Below, one piece after another: positions 1 to 10,830 of a DNA stretch of 64,000 bases. The stretch lies in contig NC_091132.1 of NCBI RefSeq assembly GCF_040183065.1, forward strand, positions 157,206,102 to 157,270,101, written 5' to 3'. The position numbers and the translations under genes are program-made. The first letter of the stretch is position 1; every line of letters begins with the position of its first letter. This DNA is from Periplaneta americana. Its lineage: Eukaryota > Arthropoda > Insecta > Blattodea > Blattidae. Below the pieces are notes generated by a model, which saw only the letters and a program-made list of their open reading frames with translations, did not search any database and was not told the origin of the DNA.

Positions 1-1425
1 CAAAGTCGACTTTCGTAGTAAAGTTTAACTTTGTTAAAAGTCCTATTCATTGACTTTGAGTTTGGTAAGTTGAGATTTGACGATCTTGTTCTAATGTTGG
101 CAATCACAATAACTGCCTTCTAAACTATTTAAATTAATAGATAGTTGAAATAGAGTAGATATTGCCACAATCAAAGCCATCTTTTGTGTCACAAATCAAC
201 GAAACAATTGAACATCGCTACATATTAAGCGATTGTTAACGGTTTTTGTAGCTTTACATAAGAATAATTCTGTGGCTTGGTTCTAAAAGAGCCAATGTCA
301 ATCTTTTGCTCTTTCGAGTTATATACACTTTCGAGCTTATTTCGGTCTGTTCTTCCACATACTAAAAGGGCCAATGTCTGCTGCAGTTAATATGGAGGGT
401 ACAAAACATTCACAAGCCAATGTCATAGGTTCACTGTACAAAATAAGCAAACTTCAAACCCATTTATCTCAAAACTAATATTTTTGACATTGGCCCTTTT
501 AGAACCAAGCCACAGAATTATTCGAGGGCTTACTGTGAAACTAACGTAAGTACAAAAATTGACATTTTTAGGACTTTACACCAATTGATAATAATTTGTT
601 GTTCTACTTGGCCACGAAAGATCTTAACTCAGTTCGAGCATAACACAATTCGTAACTAAAAAAGCATGATGGTATATTTCGTCTGAAATAGTATTGCCTG
701 TTAAAAACATCGATTGTAGTTACATTAGTTTCACATTAATCCCTCATATTATTTCACTGTAAAATGATTTTATTCTGAAGATATAGAAGATGCCACCAAT
801 GGATTACTATGAAAGGGACATATTACCCTGCTGTCAGTTGGCATAGTTATTTCCTGCATGTCTGCAGAAACTAGTTAAAAATTATTTGAAATCAATATGC
901 AGAAAACATTATTATGACGACAGCAGGATTATAAATTAACTACATATCCAACTGTATAATCTAACCTTTATAGAATTAAATAATCAAAATCAATATTAAG
1001 CTATCAATCCTTACCGGTACCGGTCGAGTAAAATCGCGATGAAATAAACTGTATTATTTATTGGTGGAACAGATAATCCTTTTTCACTATTCGTCATTGA
1101 AAGCTGATATATGACGAAGATATTTAATACTGTCTATTTAACAAATCTCTACCTTAATTTGAATTTACAATCTATAATAATAGGCTAAGGAACATGCATA
1201 GCTGGAAGTCCTCAATATTCCCGGCAAATTCAACAATTTTCCAAATATCTGCCATTTTCCATATGTCCACGAACGAAAGACAAAGTCAAAGTCCAGATTT
1301 TCGGCGACTTCGAAGTAAAGTCACCATTGAAGTTTACTTTCGTCAAAGTGTCGACTGTGAATAGGAAAATGGTGACTTTATACTTTCCAAAGACAACTTT
1401 GGTCCAAAGTCTCGTCTATGAATAC
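1..1425. repeat. Putative DNA-transposon remnant with AAAGT-rich ends, cut by the left edge
   Basis: The first 75 bases and the stretch 1270-1425 both carry many AAAGT and GACTTTG motifs. The phrase CCTATTCAnnGnC-ACTTTG occurs forward near 44-60 and reversed near 1350-1365, so the two ends look inverted. A diverged copy of the right part lies at 7205-7350. The family is not identified. Positions 535-1270 hold nothing coding. Confidence 0.35.
262..525. mobile_element. Short MITE-like palindromic element
   Basis: The segment starts with AATAATTCTGTGGCTTGG and ends with its near-perfect complement; the inverted arms are about 38 bases (264-300 and 485-523). The word GCCAATGTC, or its complement GACATTGGC, recurs in both arms and twice in the interior. 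There is no coding capacity. A clear target-site duplication was not found. Confidence 0.6.
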
Positions 1426-1620
1426 GACCGTCAATGTATGATCAGCACTGCAATTTCTATGATAAAATTGGGGACAAAACAAGTGCTGAGGTAGTTGCAG
1501 TGATTTCTGAAGTGAAAATCGTTGGATTTAAAAGGGATTTTTTTGAGGAGATGCAGTTGATCGCATACTTAAGACATAATAAAAGACTAAACCAACGAGT
1601 TAGAAAAAGAAGAATATAGA
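661..1620. repeat. Segmental duplication unit 1, proximal part
   Basis: This stretch is collinear with 6568-7530, with scattered substitutions and small indels. The shared block includes a run of TTTCACATTAATCCC and the (A)GATGCCACCAATG phrase. A further 2.1 kb (about 1590-3680) is present here and absent from unit 2; collinearity resumes at 3684 with the AACCTGTCACAG phrase and continues to about 4760. Confidence 0.75.
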
Positions 1621-1762
1621 GCGGCAATGTTGTCCTGTACAGCGCTCTTTGCGGTGCCACCGTGAAACATGGCAGATATGAAGTGCCCATCATTGTAAAA
1701 ATTCGTCTGCTTACAATGTTATGTATACGGAGGCAAGAACTACGAAAAAACAAAGAAAAAAC

Positions 1763-2134
1763 ATGCCTGTTGTATGTGCTGCATATAACTGCAATGTCAA
1801 AAGGAAAAAGACAACTGATACATCATATTTCATGTGAATTTTATTAAGTTAAGTCCATAGTTTTGTTAATTAGCAGCATTTTTTTTCATGCATAAATGTG
1901 TAACAACGTCCGGCATAACATGCGGTGTGTACAGTATTTTTCTTTTCTTGCAGATTCCCTTTGAAAAAAAAGGAACTGCTGAAACAGTGCATAATAAATA
2001 TGAAACGAGACAGATGTCTCTCTGAGCTGTTAATTTCTACAAGTTCTTTCGGTAGTCCATCAAAACACTTGTTTATAGTTTATGATGCAGTTTCGCACAA
2101 CCTATTGTCCAAGTCCCTAAATTATTTACTGTAG
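1763..2134 (+). pseudogene. THAP-domain fragment with an intron (P-element-type or domesticated relic)
   Basis: An ATG at 1763 opens a peptide beginning MPVVCAAYNC, the C-x4-C start of a THAP zinc-coordinating domain. Near 1831 there is a GTGAAT donor, and near 1952 an acceptor TTTTCTTGCAG. Splicing these joins SYF to IFPLKKKELLKQ and INMKRDR, in frame, which matches the THAP core where FP, the basic KW/KQ helix and the R(R/E)D loop are expected. The distal C-x2-H and AVPTF parts are not recognisable in 2010-2134, so the domain is incomplete. It lies inside the 2.1-kb block that is unique to unit 1. THAP is the DNA-binding domain of P-element transposases and of several host proteins; the context of mobile DNA favours a transposon origin. 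Confidence 0.6.
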
Positions 2135-2903
2135 TTTTGGTGAACTGCATTTTCTTGAAAAAAAAAAAAAAAAAATTAAATTAACACTGTCTTCATTATT
2201 ACATACGCTTTATGTTTCGTAGGTGAGGATCTGGAGTTCATGTTATTCTGTAAATGTGCAGGAAAACCAGCAAATTGTTTGTACTGCCTTGTCAACAACT
2301 GCCTCCTACTCCTTGTCATGTACATATATTTGTCTTCTGAATGTGGAGAGCATAGGAAGCTGTGTTTCGTGGGATGCCATTTAACACTTGTCGTGTTTTT
2401 TACCCACTGATTTAACAAATCTTTGTTTTCTAAAGGAAAAGTGTAGGTTTCTCGGTTGTATATACCTAATGCGTACGTAATTGCAGTGCATTATTTTTAT
2501 TATTATTTTTGTAATTATTGAAAAGTGTTTTTCTTTTAGATTTAATATGTAATTAATATATTTTCTGAAGAAAAATTCTTTAAGTGTTCAGTGCTTTCTT
2601 AATGAACAAAATTATGTAATATCCTTTATTTCTGTTCCTTGTGTCTGTCCTGCTTATAGAGAAGACGATGAGCCGTAGCTTATAAAAAGTAGGCCTATTT
2701 CGAAGACAAACGATAAACCAAATAAATGGTTCACTAGTAATAAAGTTAAACTAAATACGGATAAAACCGCTACAACTCCATATAAAATCCAGTAATTAGC
2801 AATAAAATATTAAAATTGTATTTCGACACTCTCATCCAAAATAACGCAAAACTCTTGGGTAGGCCATATTGTTGTTAGTATTTTGACTGGAAGGACATGA
2901 AAG

Positions 2904-2994
2904 AACATAATTGAGCACCTACATGCAATAATGGGGTAACTATGGATATATTTCGTAACAACTTACTCCATTATTGCACGTGGGTGCTCAATTA
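2904..2994. repeat. Long hairpin (about 33-base imperfect arms)
   Basis: ATAATTGAGCACC at 2907 is mirrored by GGTGCTCAATTAT ending at 2994, with the pairing continuing to the GCAATAATGG / CCATTATTGC words. The loop is about 24 bases. It may be a tiny MITE. No gene is seen between 2135 and 3000. Confidence 0.65.
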
Positions 2995-3006
2995 TACACT
3001 AGTAAT

Positions 3007-3075
3007 CTGTGGTGCCACAGCCCTTCAAAGGCTCAGACAGATCAGTCGGCTGTTGGCCTCACGTTCACATTTCGA
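3007..3075 (+). repeat. Fragment of SINE-like family E (GTGGCGCTACAGCCC type)
   Basis: The sequence GTGCCACAGCCCTTCAAAGG followed by a CAGTCGGCTG-TTGGCCTCACG stretch matches the longer copy on the minus strand at 50350-50615 and the short copy at 48166-48200. Only the first 65 to 70 bases of the family are present. Confidence 0.5.
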
Positions 3076-3917
3076 CAATTACACTCTACTGCAACAAAAA
3101 AAACTGAAAGCGTGTTTGGTCATGTTTTACCCAAGGTACAAGCTTGGAGGTAAAGGTTGTTTACTACATTTAGCGTTAGTGCCTACATTCATTCTATATC
3201 TTATGGTATAATAAATAGTTTTGCAACGTGTAGAGACTGGTAAAACAATCTAATAAAATCATCCGAATCATACTCGTTCATTTTATAGGCAATCTTGCAG
3301 GTCGCATTTAAAACAACCTAGGAATATTAACATTTTCTTCAGTATATTTCCTAGGAATTCTTACCATACGTACATGACAATTTTGCTTAGGTTATCCTTT
3401 TAAGTTTCCTTCTAGGAATAGCTCAAGTGTTTTGAATTTAGCGTACATAAGGTATTTATTTTAGATTAAGTTACTAGCACATATATGATGAAATACTAGG
3501 TTTCTCCACTTCAGTTTAACGGATTTATGCAAACGAAATTTTGACAGTTGGCGATTGAAATGTTACTTATCGCCATGCCCACTTTGTTTTGGGCACTTAA
3601 GTTAATGGCGGACGGTCGTTCAATTTTCTTCAAGCATGGCGGCGTAATGGCCACTCTATATCTCTCTCTTTCTAACTCGTTGGACTACACAAACCAAACC
3701 AAACCTGTCACAGAATCGTATATAAAAGGCGGAGTATGAAAGGGCCTACTATAGTGCTAGTTCAGCCAAATTAGGTTGGAAAAAATTTACTAAAGATATA
3801 GGATGAAGAAATGAACAACATGGAGCAAAAACGTCCACTGGTTACCTGAATTTAGTAGTCATATCAATCACTACATAAGAGACAGAGAACTACAGACACT
3901 TCATAAACAGCACTCAC
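3076..3917. other. No gene seen
   Basis: Short frames occur (for example 3548-3739) but show no family resemblance. At 3684-3740 the sequence rejoins the segmental duplication seen at 7535-7600. Confidence 0.5.
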
Positions 3918-4055
3918 CTCAGGTTCACTCTTCACGACGGGAAATTGAATTGGCAGAGGAGTTACATCACATGTCGTCTCTCTTTTCACATCACAGTCTG
4001 GGTCCCTACATTCAGTCTTTATTCCAGTCTGATGCAGATCAATTGCATTTCCTTC
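3918..4055 (-). CDS. Upstream exon of a C2H2 zinc-finger gene, type-1 acidic module
   Basis: The exon is 138 bp (46 codons, phase 0 at both ends). On the minus strand the acceptor is TGTTTTCAAG before 4055 and the donor GTGAGT follows 3918. The peptide starts EGNAIDLHQTGIKTE and ends FPVVKSEPE. It contains three psi-K-x-E sites (IKTE, VKRE, VKSE), the consensus for SUMO attachment, within an acidic background. The same exon form, with different sequence, occurs at 7750-7887 and in diverged type-2 form at 38957, 46701, 62020 and 63104. In copies A and B such an exon is spliced to a linker and a finger exon; here the finger exon would lie to the left of the window. Whether it is expressed cannot be told. 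Confidence 0.7.
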
Positions 4056-4385
4056 CTTGAAAACACAGCACAATAATTACAAATTACATAATGTTATGTA
4101 GTTATTCATGAGCAACCAGTGATTATTTTTAATGTCTCTCAAAAATATTACTTAACTCATATGCCAATGAACGTGTGTGTACACATTCGACAGTGAAATA
4201 ATTTGCAGGACCTGCACAGTGACACAGCATATAAAAGAATAACTGTGCCATATGATATATTTTGTCCAAGTACTTGATTACTTCTGCTTATATTTCCACA
4301 TACAAGTATATTTCACTTCAGAATGACTTAAGTTGTTATAAAAAATATATCCCAGGAAGTGTGAAATATGTTTTAAACTGACTTA

Positions 4386-4765
4386 GGCCTGGCATTATTA
4401 ATAGAATTAATCTGAAGATTGAGTTAAAAAAAAGTTAAACTTAACTGAAAGTTTAACTCAATGCGTAGTATTATTATAGAATCTCGGTTAAGTTAAACTG
4501 TAGTGGAATAGGATTAGTATTACTGCTAGGAAAGAAAAGAAAACGACTGCTACTGTTTTATTACGTTATTGCTATTAAAATGGCCGATGCTCATGAACAG
4601 TCTTCATTAAGAAACATCTTCGTTGTTCGATAACAGAGAAAATATTAAAAAAAAAATCTGCAAAGAACTAATACCGCCTACATTAGTATGCTTGTCAGAC
4701 TTAATCTCAAATACCAAGTTTTAATGCTGGCTACCAACAGTAGGCCTACACTCCCAGAAAAAATT
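4386..4765. mobile_element. PIF/Harbinger-like element, left part, unit 1 copy
   Basis: It follows TTA (4383-4385) and begins GGCCTGGCATTATTAATAG, then the GTTAAA-rich subterminal region. It is orthologous to 8199 onward in unit 2, so the insertion predates the duplication. A decayed coding stretch at 4578-4760 parallels 9127-9310 but has several stops. The right end is missing. Confidence 0.55.
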
Positions 4766-4850
4766 TATTTCTTTTAAATTTATTGAGTATGCCCCAACGA
4801 GTATAACTCATATGTATGGGCTATACAAGAACATATACATACGTTATACA

Positions 4851-5105
4851 GTCCACACCTGTGGAGTAACGGTCAGCGCATCTGGCCCGAAACGAGGTGG
4901 CCCGTGTTCGAATCCCGGTTGGGGCAAGTTACCTGGTTGACGGTTATTCCGGGGTTTTTCCTCAACCTAATACGAGCTAATGCTGGGTCACTTTCAGTGC
5001 TGGGCCCCGGACTCATTTCACCAGCATTATCATCTTCATCTCATTCAGACGCTAAATAACCTAGATGTTGATACAGCGTCGTAAAATAACCCAATAAACT
5101 AAAAA
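4851..5105 (+). mobile_element. tRNA-derived SINE, family A, with 12-bp target duplication
   Basis: The head is tRNA-like: a GGAGTAACGGTCAGCG A-box region and the B box GTTCGAATC, then a body with GGGGCAAGTTACCTGG and GGGTTTTTCCTCAACC. The same family appears reversed at 26740, 34863, 45208 and 63478. Flanking repeats ATACGTTATACA at 4839-4850 and 5106-5117 show a complete insertion by target-primed integration. Confidence 0.9.
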
Positions 5106-5281
5106 ATACGTTATACAATGTAACTGAAAACGTCATCAAAATACAGTCTGTGATAACAAACAATAACACAAGAATAGATTACAGAGAGAAAGAAAAATAA
5201 GAATAAATAATAAGATGATATAAAGTTTTGGGCAAAAAGGAGAAAAAGTTTGAAGCATGAAATTAATAAATCAACTGAGAA

Positions 5282-6567
5282 TTACTTACTTATTTATTGG
5301 CTTTAAAGCAACCCGGAGGTTCATTGCTGCCCTCACATAAACCCGCCATTGGTCCCTATCCTGAGCAAGATTAATCCATTGTCTATCATCATATCCCACC
5401 CTCAAATCCATTTTAATATTATCTTCCCATCTACGTCTCGGCCTCCCAAAAGGTCTTTTCCCCTCCGGCCTCCAAACTAACACTCTATATGCATTTCTGA
5501 ATTCGCCAATACGTGCAACATGCCCTCCACATCTCAAACGTCTAGATTTAATGTTCCTAATTATGTCAGGTGAATAACAAAATGCGTGCAGTTCTGTGTT
5601 GTGTAACTTTCTCCATTCTCCTGTAACTTCAACCGTCTTAGCCCCAAATATTTTCCTAAGCCCATTATTCTCTAACACCCTTAACCTATGTTCCTGTCTC
5701 AAAGTGAGAGTCCAAGTTTCACAACCATAAAGAACTGATAATATAATTGTTTTATAAATTCTAACTTTCAGAATTTTTGACAGCAGACACTATGATAATA
5801 GCTTCTCAATTGAATAATAACAGGCATTTTCCATATTTATTCTCTGTTTAATTTCCTCCCGAGTATCATTTATATTTGTAACTGTTGCTCCCAGGCATTT
5901 GAATTTTTACACCTCTTCAAAGGATAAATTTCCAATTTTTATATTTCCATTTCGTACTATATTCTCGTCACGAGACATAATAATATACTTTGTCTTTTCG
6001 GGATTTACCTCCAAACCTATCTCGTTACTTGCTTCCAGTAAAATTCCCGTGTTTTCCCTAATCGTTTGTGGATTTTCTCCTAATATATTCATGTCATCTG
6101 CATAGAAAAGCAGCTGATGTAACCCGTTCAATTCCAAATCCTCTCTAGTATCCTGGACTTTCCTAATGGCATACTCTAGACCAAAGTTAAAAAATAAAGG
6201 TGACATTGCATCTCCTTGCTTTAGCCCACAGTGAATTGGAAACGTATCTGACACAAACTGACCTATACGGACTCTGCTGTACATTTTAAAGAGACATATT
6301 TTAATTAATCAAACTAGTTTCTTGGGAATACCAAAATTCAATAAGAATATCATATAAAACTTCTCTGTTAAACGAGTCACATGCCTTTTTGAAATCAATG
6401 AATAGCTGATGCACTATACCCTTATACTCCCATTCTTCTCCATTATCTGTCGAATACAAAATATCTTATCAATAGTTGATCTATTATGCCTAAAACCACA
6501 AAGATGATCCCCAATAATTTCATCTACATATGGAGTTAATCTTCCTAAAAGAATATTGGACATGAAG
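5282..6567 (-). pseudogene. Non-LTR retrotransposon 3' half (RTE-like), RT plus C-terminal region
   Basis: Two open stretches in the same orientation cover it. 5907-6284 encodes an RT core with [11 protein letters not shown] and the catalytic YADDMNILG. 5286-5702 encodes the C-terminal region with KLHNTEL, SPDIIRNIKSRR and GRPRRRWEDN. Between them frames shift and stops occur. Upstream RT sequence continues to about 6567, where the copy is 5'-truncated at the junction with duplication unit 2. The 3' end runs into a short TTACTTACTTA tail, the complement of the (TAAG)n tail seen at 30450. The clade call is from motif style only. It cannot encode a working enzyme. Confidence 0.85.
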
Positions 6568-7749
6568 GTATAGTTCATCTGAAATAGTATCGCCTGTTAA
6601 GAATTTTGTTGTGAAAAAAACATAGATTGTAGTTACATTAGTTTCACATTAATCCCTGAAATTATTTCACTGTAAAATAATTTTATTCTAACGATATAAA
6701 AGATAAGAAGATGCCACCAATGACAGACTATGAAAGAGACATATTATCCTGCTGTCAGTTGGCATAGTTATTTCCTGAATGTCTGCAGAAACTTCTTAAG
6801 AATTATTTGAAATCAATATCTAGAAAACATTATTATGACGACAGCAGGATTATAAATTAACTACATATCCAACTGTATAACCTATCATTTATAGAATTAA
6901 ATAGTCAAAATCAATATTAAGCTATCAATCCTTACCGGTACCTGTAGCGTAATATCGCGATGAAATAAATTGTATTATTTATTGGTGGAACAGATAATCC
7001 TTTTTGAGTATTCATCATCGAAAGCTAAAACATGACAAAGATATTTAAACTGTTTGTTTATCAAAACTCTACCTTGATTTGTAATTATAATTTATAATAA
7101 TATGCTAAGGAACATTAGAAGCTTCAATAATCCCCTCGATGTCCTCAATATTCTCGGCAAATTTAACTATTTTCCAAATATCAGCCATTTTCCTTATGTG
7201 CACGAACGAAAGTCGAAGTCAAAGTCAAAGTCTAGATTTTCGGCGACTTCGAAGTAAAGTCACCATTGAAGTTTACTTTCGTCAAAGTGTCGACTGTGAA
7301 TAGGAAAATGATGACTTTGTACTTTCCAAAGTCTCGTCTATGAATATGAGGAACGACCTTTTGTGTCTGATCAGTACTGCAATTTATATTATAAAATTGG
7401 GGACAAAACAAGCGCTGAGGTAATTGCAGTGATTTCCGAGGTACAAATTGTTGAATTTAAAAGGGAATTTTTGTGGAGATGCAGTTTATCGCATACTTAA
7501 GACATAATCAAACTCTAAGCTAACCAAATTTAACCTGTCGCAGATTCGTATATGCAAGCTATATAGGCGGAGTATGTCGGAACCTACTCTAGTTCAGCCA
7601 TATTAGGTTGGAAAAGATTCACTAAAGATATAGGATTAAGAAATGGACAACATGGAGCAAAAATGTCTACCGGTTACCTGAATTTAGCAGTCCTATCAGT
7701 CACTATATAACAGAGAGAGAACTACAAACACTTCATAAACTGCACTCAC

Positions 7750-7887
7750 CTCAGCTTCACTCTTCATGACGGGAAAGTGAATTGGCAGTGGAGTTTCATC
7801 ACATGTCATCTCTCTTTTCACATCACAGCCGTGGTCCCTACATTCCATCTTTATCCCAGTCTGATGCAGATCTATTACATTTGCTTC
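7750..7887 (-). CDS. Upstream exon of a C2H2 zinc-finger gene, type-1 acidic module (duplicate)
   Basis: The exon is again 138 bp with phase-0 borders. The acceptor is TGTTTTTAAG before 7887 and the donor GTGAGTGC follows 7750. The peptide begins EANVIDLHQTGIKME and ends FPVMKSEAE. Psi-K-x-E sites are IKME and VKRE; the last one is MKSE and the usual EPE has become EAE. It is the paralogue of 3918-4055 made by the local duplication. Either both exons join one transcript or they belong to successive gene copies. Confidence 0.7.
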
Positions 7888-8250
7888 CTTAAAAACACAG
7901 CACAATTATTACAAAATACATCATGTTATGTAGTTATTCATGAGTAATTAGTGATTATTTTTAATGTCACTCGGCAATATTATTAAACTCTTATGTCAAC
8001 GAACGCATATGTACACATTCCAGAGTCTACAGTAACACATCATATAAAAGAATAACTCCGTAATTTGATATTTTTTGTCCAAGTACTTCATTACTTCTTT
8101 TTATATTTCCACACACAAGTATATTTCACTTCAGAATGACTTAAATGGTTATAAAAAATATATTCCAGGAAGTGTGAAATATGTTTTAAATTGACTTAGG
8201 CCCGGTATTATAAATACAGTTAATCTGGAGATTGAGTTAAACCAAAGTTT

Positions 8251-9024
8251 AAGGGTATATGTATGTGAACGACACATATATTATCATAAAATGCAGGCTC
8301 TAAATTTCTAAAATTTTACAAGAAATGAACTCACAATTGGACAAAAATTATAACGTACCACAACAAAACTTATTAGAATTTAAATATCTGATAAAAGTAT
8401 TAAAAAAGTTACTAATACTTTTCAAACCAGTTTTATCAAAGTATGAAAAAAAAAAAAAAAAAAAAAAAATCTGCAGTTATATCATTTGGTAACCATAACA
8501 TTGATATGGTCTCTCTGACATCTTTAATATTTTTCCTGCATGTAATAAACACTTATTTCTGAAAATTAGACTACTCTGAGACATGTAGAGCTGTTTATTT
8601 TAATACAATGTATTTTTTATTTGTCCTATATAAAGTATATTACAATTTATATAATGTTTTGTGATCTAATTTTTCTATTTTCAAAGAAATGAGCATTATT
8701 GTAGTCTGCCTTTTGGATACATGGATGTTAAATCGGTGTATAAAATTTCAGAATTCTATGTATAATGGTTGTGGAGTTATGAAATAATATTTGTGAAAAT
8801 TTTCACATTTTGGAAAATTTAATTTAGAGTAAAAAGTGAATTCTAAAAAAAATATTATTAGTAACCTTTTTTATACTTTTATCACATATTTTAGTTCTGA
8901 TAAGACTTGTTGTGGTACCGTATAAATTTTGTCCAATTGTGAGTTCATTTACTTATAAAATTTCAGAAATTTAGAGCCTGCATTTTATGATAATATTTGT
9001 GGTCATTCACGTACATATATCCTT
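8251..9024. mobile_element. Palindromic MITE with arms of about 175 bp
   Basis: The left arm starts AAGGGTATATGTATGTGAAC and the right end, read inward, AAGGATATATGTACGTGAAT. Pairing continues through ATTATCATAAAATGCAGGCTC and the ACTCACAATTGGAC words to about 8420 and 8870. The interior is AT-rich with a 23-base poly(A). Unit 1 at 4451-4460 is the empty site (GTTTAACTCA), so this copy arrived after the duplication. The target may be TTAA, but the right flank lacks the final AA. Confidence 0.85.
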
Positions 9025-9126
9025 CTCAATGAGTCGTATTACAGAGTCTCAGTTAAGTTAAACTGTAGTGGAATAGGATTGGTATTACTGCTGGGAAAGA
9101 AAAGAAAACGATTTCTATTGTTCTAT

Positions 9127-9346
9127 TAGGTTATTGCATCGGCGCTCGTGAACAATCTTCATCAAGAAACATCTTTGATCTTCGATAACAGAGAAAATAT
9201 CACAAAAACCTGTAGAGAACCAATATCACCTACTTCAATATGCTTGTCAGACTTAACCTCAAGTAGCTTCTTAATGCTGGCTACCAACAGAAGGCCTATA
9301 CTCCCAAACACATTGCAACCAGACCGAACCATGCATGACCATCCGT
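9127..9346 (+). pseudogene. Conserved coding remnant inside the Harbinger-like element
   Basis: A frame open from 9148 encodes NNLHQETSLIFDNRENI and LMLATNRRPILP and stops at 9346. The unit 1 copy (4578-4760) keeps LMLATNSRPTLP but has stops and shifts. This suggests the N-terminal part of an element-encoded protein. I do not recognise a domain. Confidence 0.4.
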
Positions 9347-9559
9347 GATAGAACTCCATACATAATCAGCTGACTAACGAACTATAATTTTAGTGTGCGT
9401 ATTTTATAAGTTGTGTAGAATGTTTATGAAATAGAAGCCTGTTAAATTATAAAATTATTTTCCTGAGGTTAGTATTGTTACGTGATATTATTAGTGTGTT
9501 TATAAAGCAGACCCCAATATTTCATGGTAAATCTTACCAGGAGATTGTATGCCGCACAT

Positions 9560-10830
9560 GTATGATGCACAATAGACTTACAGTAGTTTTAGGGACACAT
9601 CTGAAATATGTTGTTTTCTAATGCCAGGCGTTTGACAATAAAGTCATTTGACCTCTTGCACTCCAATATTTTTCAAAGATATTATCATGACCAGCCACTG
9701 AAGCACAGATTTTGAGGTGTTCCGAATCCATTTCTTGGTTTCATTTGCACAATGGGCAGTTAGGGGACTGATATATTCCAATTCTATGCAGGTGTTTGGC
9801 CAAACAATCATGGCCTGTTGCCAATCTAAATGCAGCTACAGACGATTTTCGTGGTAAATCGGGAATTAACTGTGGATTTTGATGCAGAGAGTTACATTTT
9901 TTCCCTTGGGATTGAGTTGTGGTAAATCGGGAATTAACTGTGGATTTTGATGCAGAGAGTTACATTTTTTGCCTTGGGATTGAGTTATCAAATTTTGTTT
10001 GTTGAAGTCTAAGTATGTAGATTTAATAAATCTTTTCACAGAGTAATATGTAGATTTAGTAACAGGTCTGTAAGTAGCAGTGCTGCCCTTCTTTGCTAAA
10101 GCATCCGCATTCTCGTTTCCCAGAATTCCACAATGGGATGGTATCCATTGGAATACAATTCTTTTATTGAGTGATATTAACTGAGAGAGCATTTTAGTTA
10201 CTTCTGCTGTTTGAGATGAAGGTGTGTGTTTAGAGACGATTGATAGAATAGCTGCTTTGGAGTCTGACAATATAACTGCATTCCTAAATTTATTGATGTG
10301 GCATAGAAGATTCCTGAGACATTCACTTATTGCAACGATTTCACCATCAAAACCTGTTGTTCCATATCCAAGAGATCTATAAAATGAGAAGAGACAGCAC
10401 GCAACACCTGCACCGGCACCTTGCTCTCTGGAGATCAAGGATCCCTCGGTGTATAAATGAAGCCAGCTTTGTGGAGGGTACCTAATATTAATTGTCTCTA
10501 AAGACAATTGTTTCAGTATTTCAGTGTTTACTTCTGATTTCAGTATTTCTTCTGTTAAATTTAGATTATATTCTATATTTAATAGAGTTAAAGGGTTTGG
10601 TTTAATTTGTAAGTCTTCTTTTAAATTCGGGATATTGATTTTCTGTTTTAATTCTTGAACAATGGATATGAAACTGTTTGGAGTTTTCAATCTACAGAGA
10701 GGACTGTACGAATGCCAATTGCGTCCTGGTAATCTGATAAGTTTTTCATAATGAATCAGTGCTTTTTCTTCTATCGTCAATTTGATACTGTTAATATTAG
10801 TGAAATATTCTGAAATATTCCATCGTTACT
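9560..10830 (-). pseudogene. LINE 3' part with RNase H domain (I/R1-like clades) and zinc-knuckle tail
   Basis: A 304-residue frame (9866-10780) carries an RNase H domain. Its four acidic positions are E112 in YTEGS (normally D), E147 in FDGEIVAI, D173 in LSDSKAAI and D226 in NENADALA. The WIPSHCGILGN signature is intact. A 68-bp tandem duplication (9851-9918, 9919-9986) shifts the frame near the C terminus. Beyond it another frame (9850 down to about 9620) reads FRLATGHDCLAKHL, CPLCK and EHLKICASV, the Cys/His tail typical of these LINEs. The D-to-E change at the first metal ligand, the duplication and missing RT sequence mark a dead fragment. It lies inside the Harbinger-like element, in opposite orientation to the 9127 remnant. 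Confidence 0.85.
9851..9986. repeat. 68-bp tandem duplication, two copies
   Basis: Both copies begin GTGGTAAATCGGGAATTAAC and differ at one base (CCC versus GCC in the TTTTTT-CCTTGGG stretch). At 68 bp it is not a multiple of three and disrupts the RNase H frame, so it is recent and non-adaptive for the element. Confidence 0.9.

Larger units (their letters stand above)
6568..9310. repeat. Segmental duplication unit 2
   Basis: It is collinear with about 661-4760, including the type-1 zinc-finger exon and the start of the Harbinger-like insertion. Compared with unit 1 it lacks the 1590-3680 block and has gained the MITE at 8251-9024. Positions 7350-7495 parallel 1430-1570. Confidence 0.75.

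Noticed and set aside
1457-1847. Frames at 1434-1619 and 1662-1847 as host exons
   Set aside because: Part is duplicated at 7380-7500 with stops, and no family is recognised; possibly an element relic.
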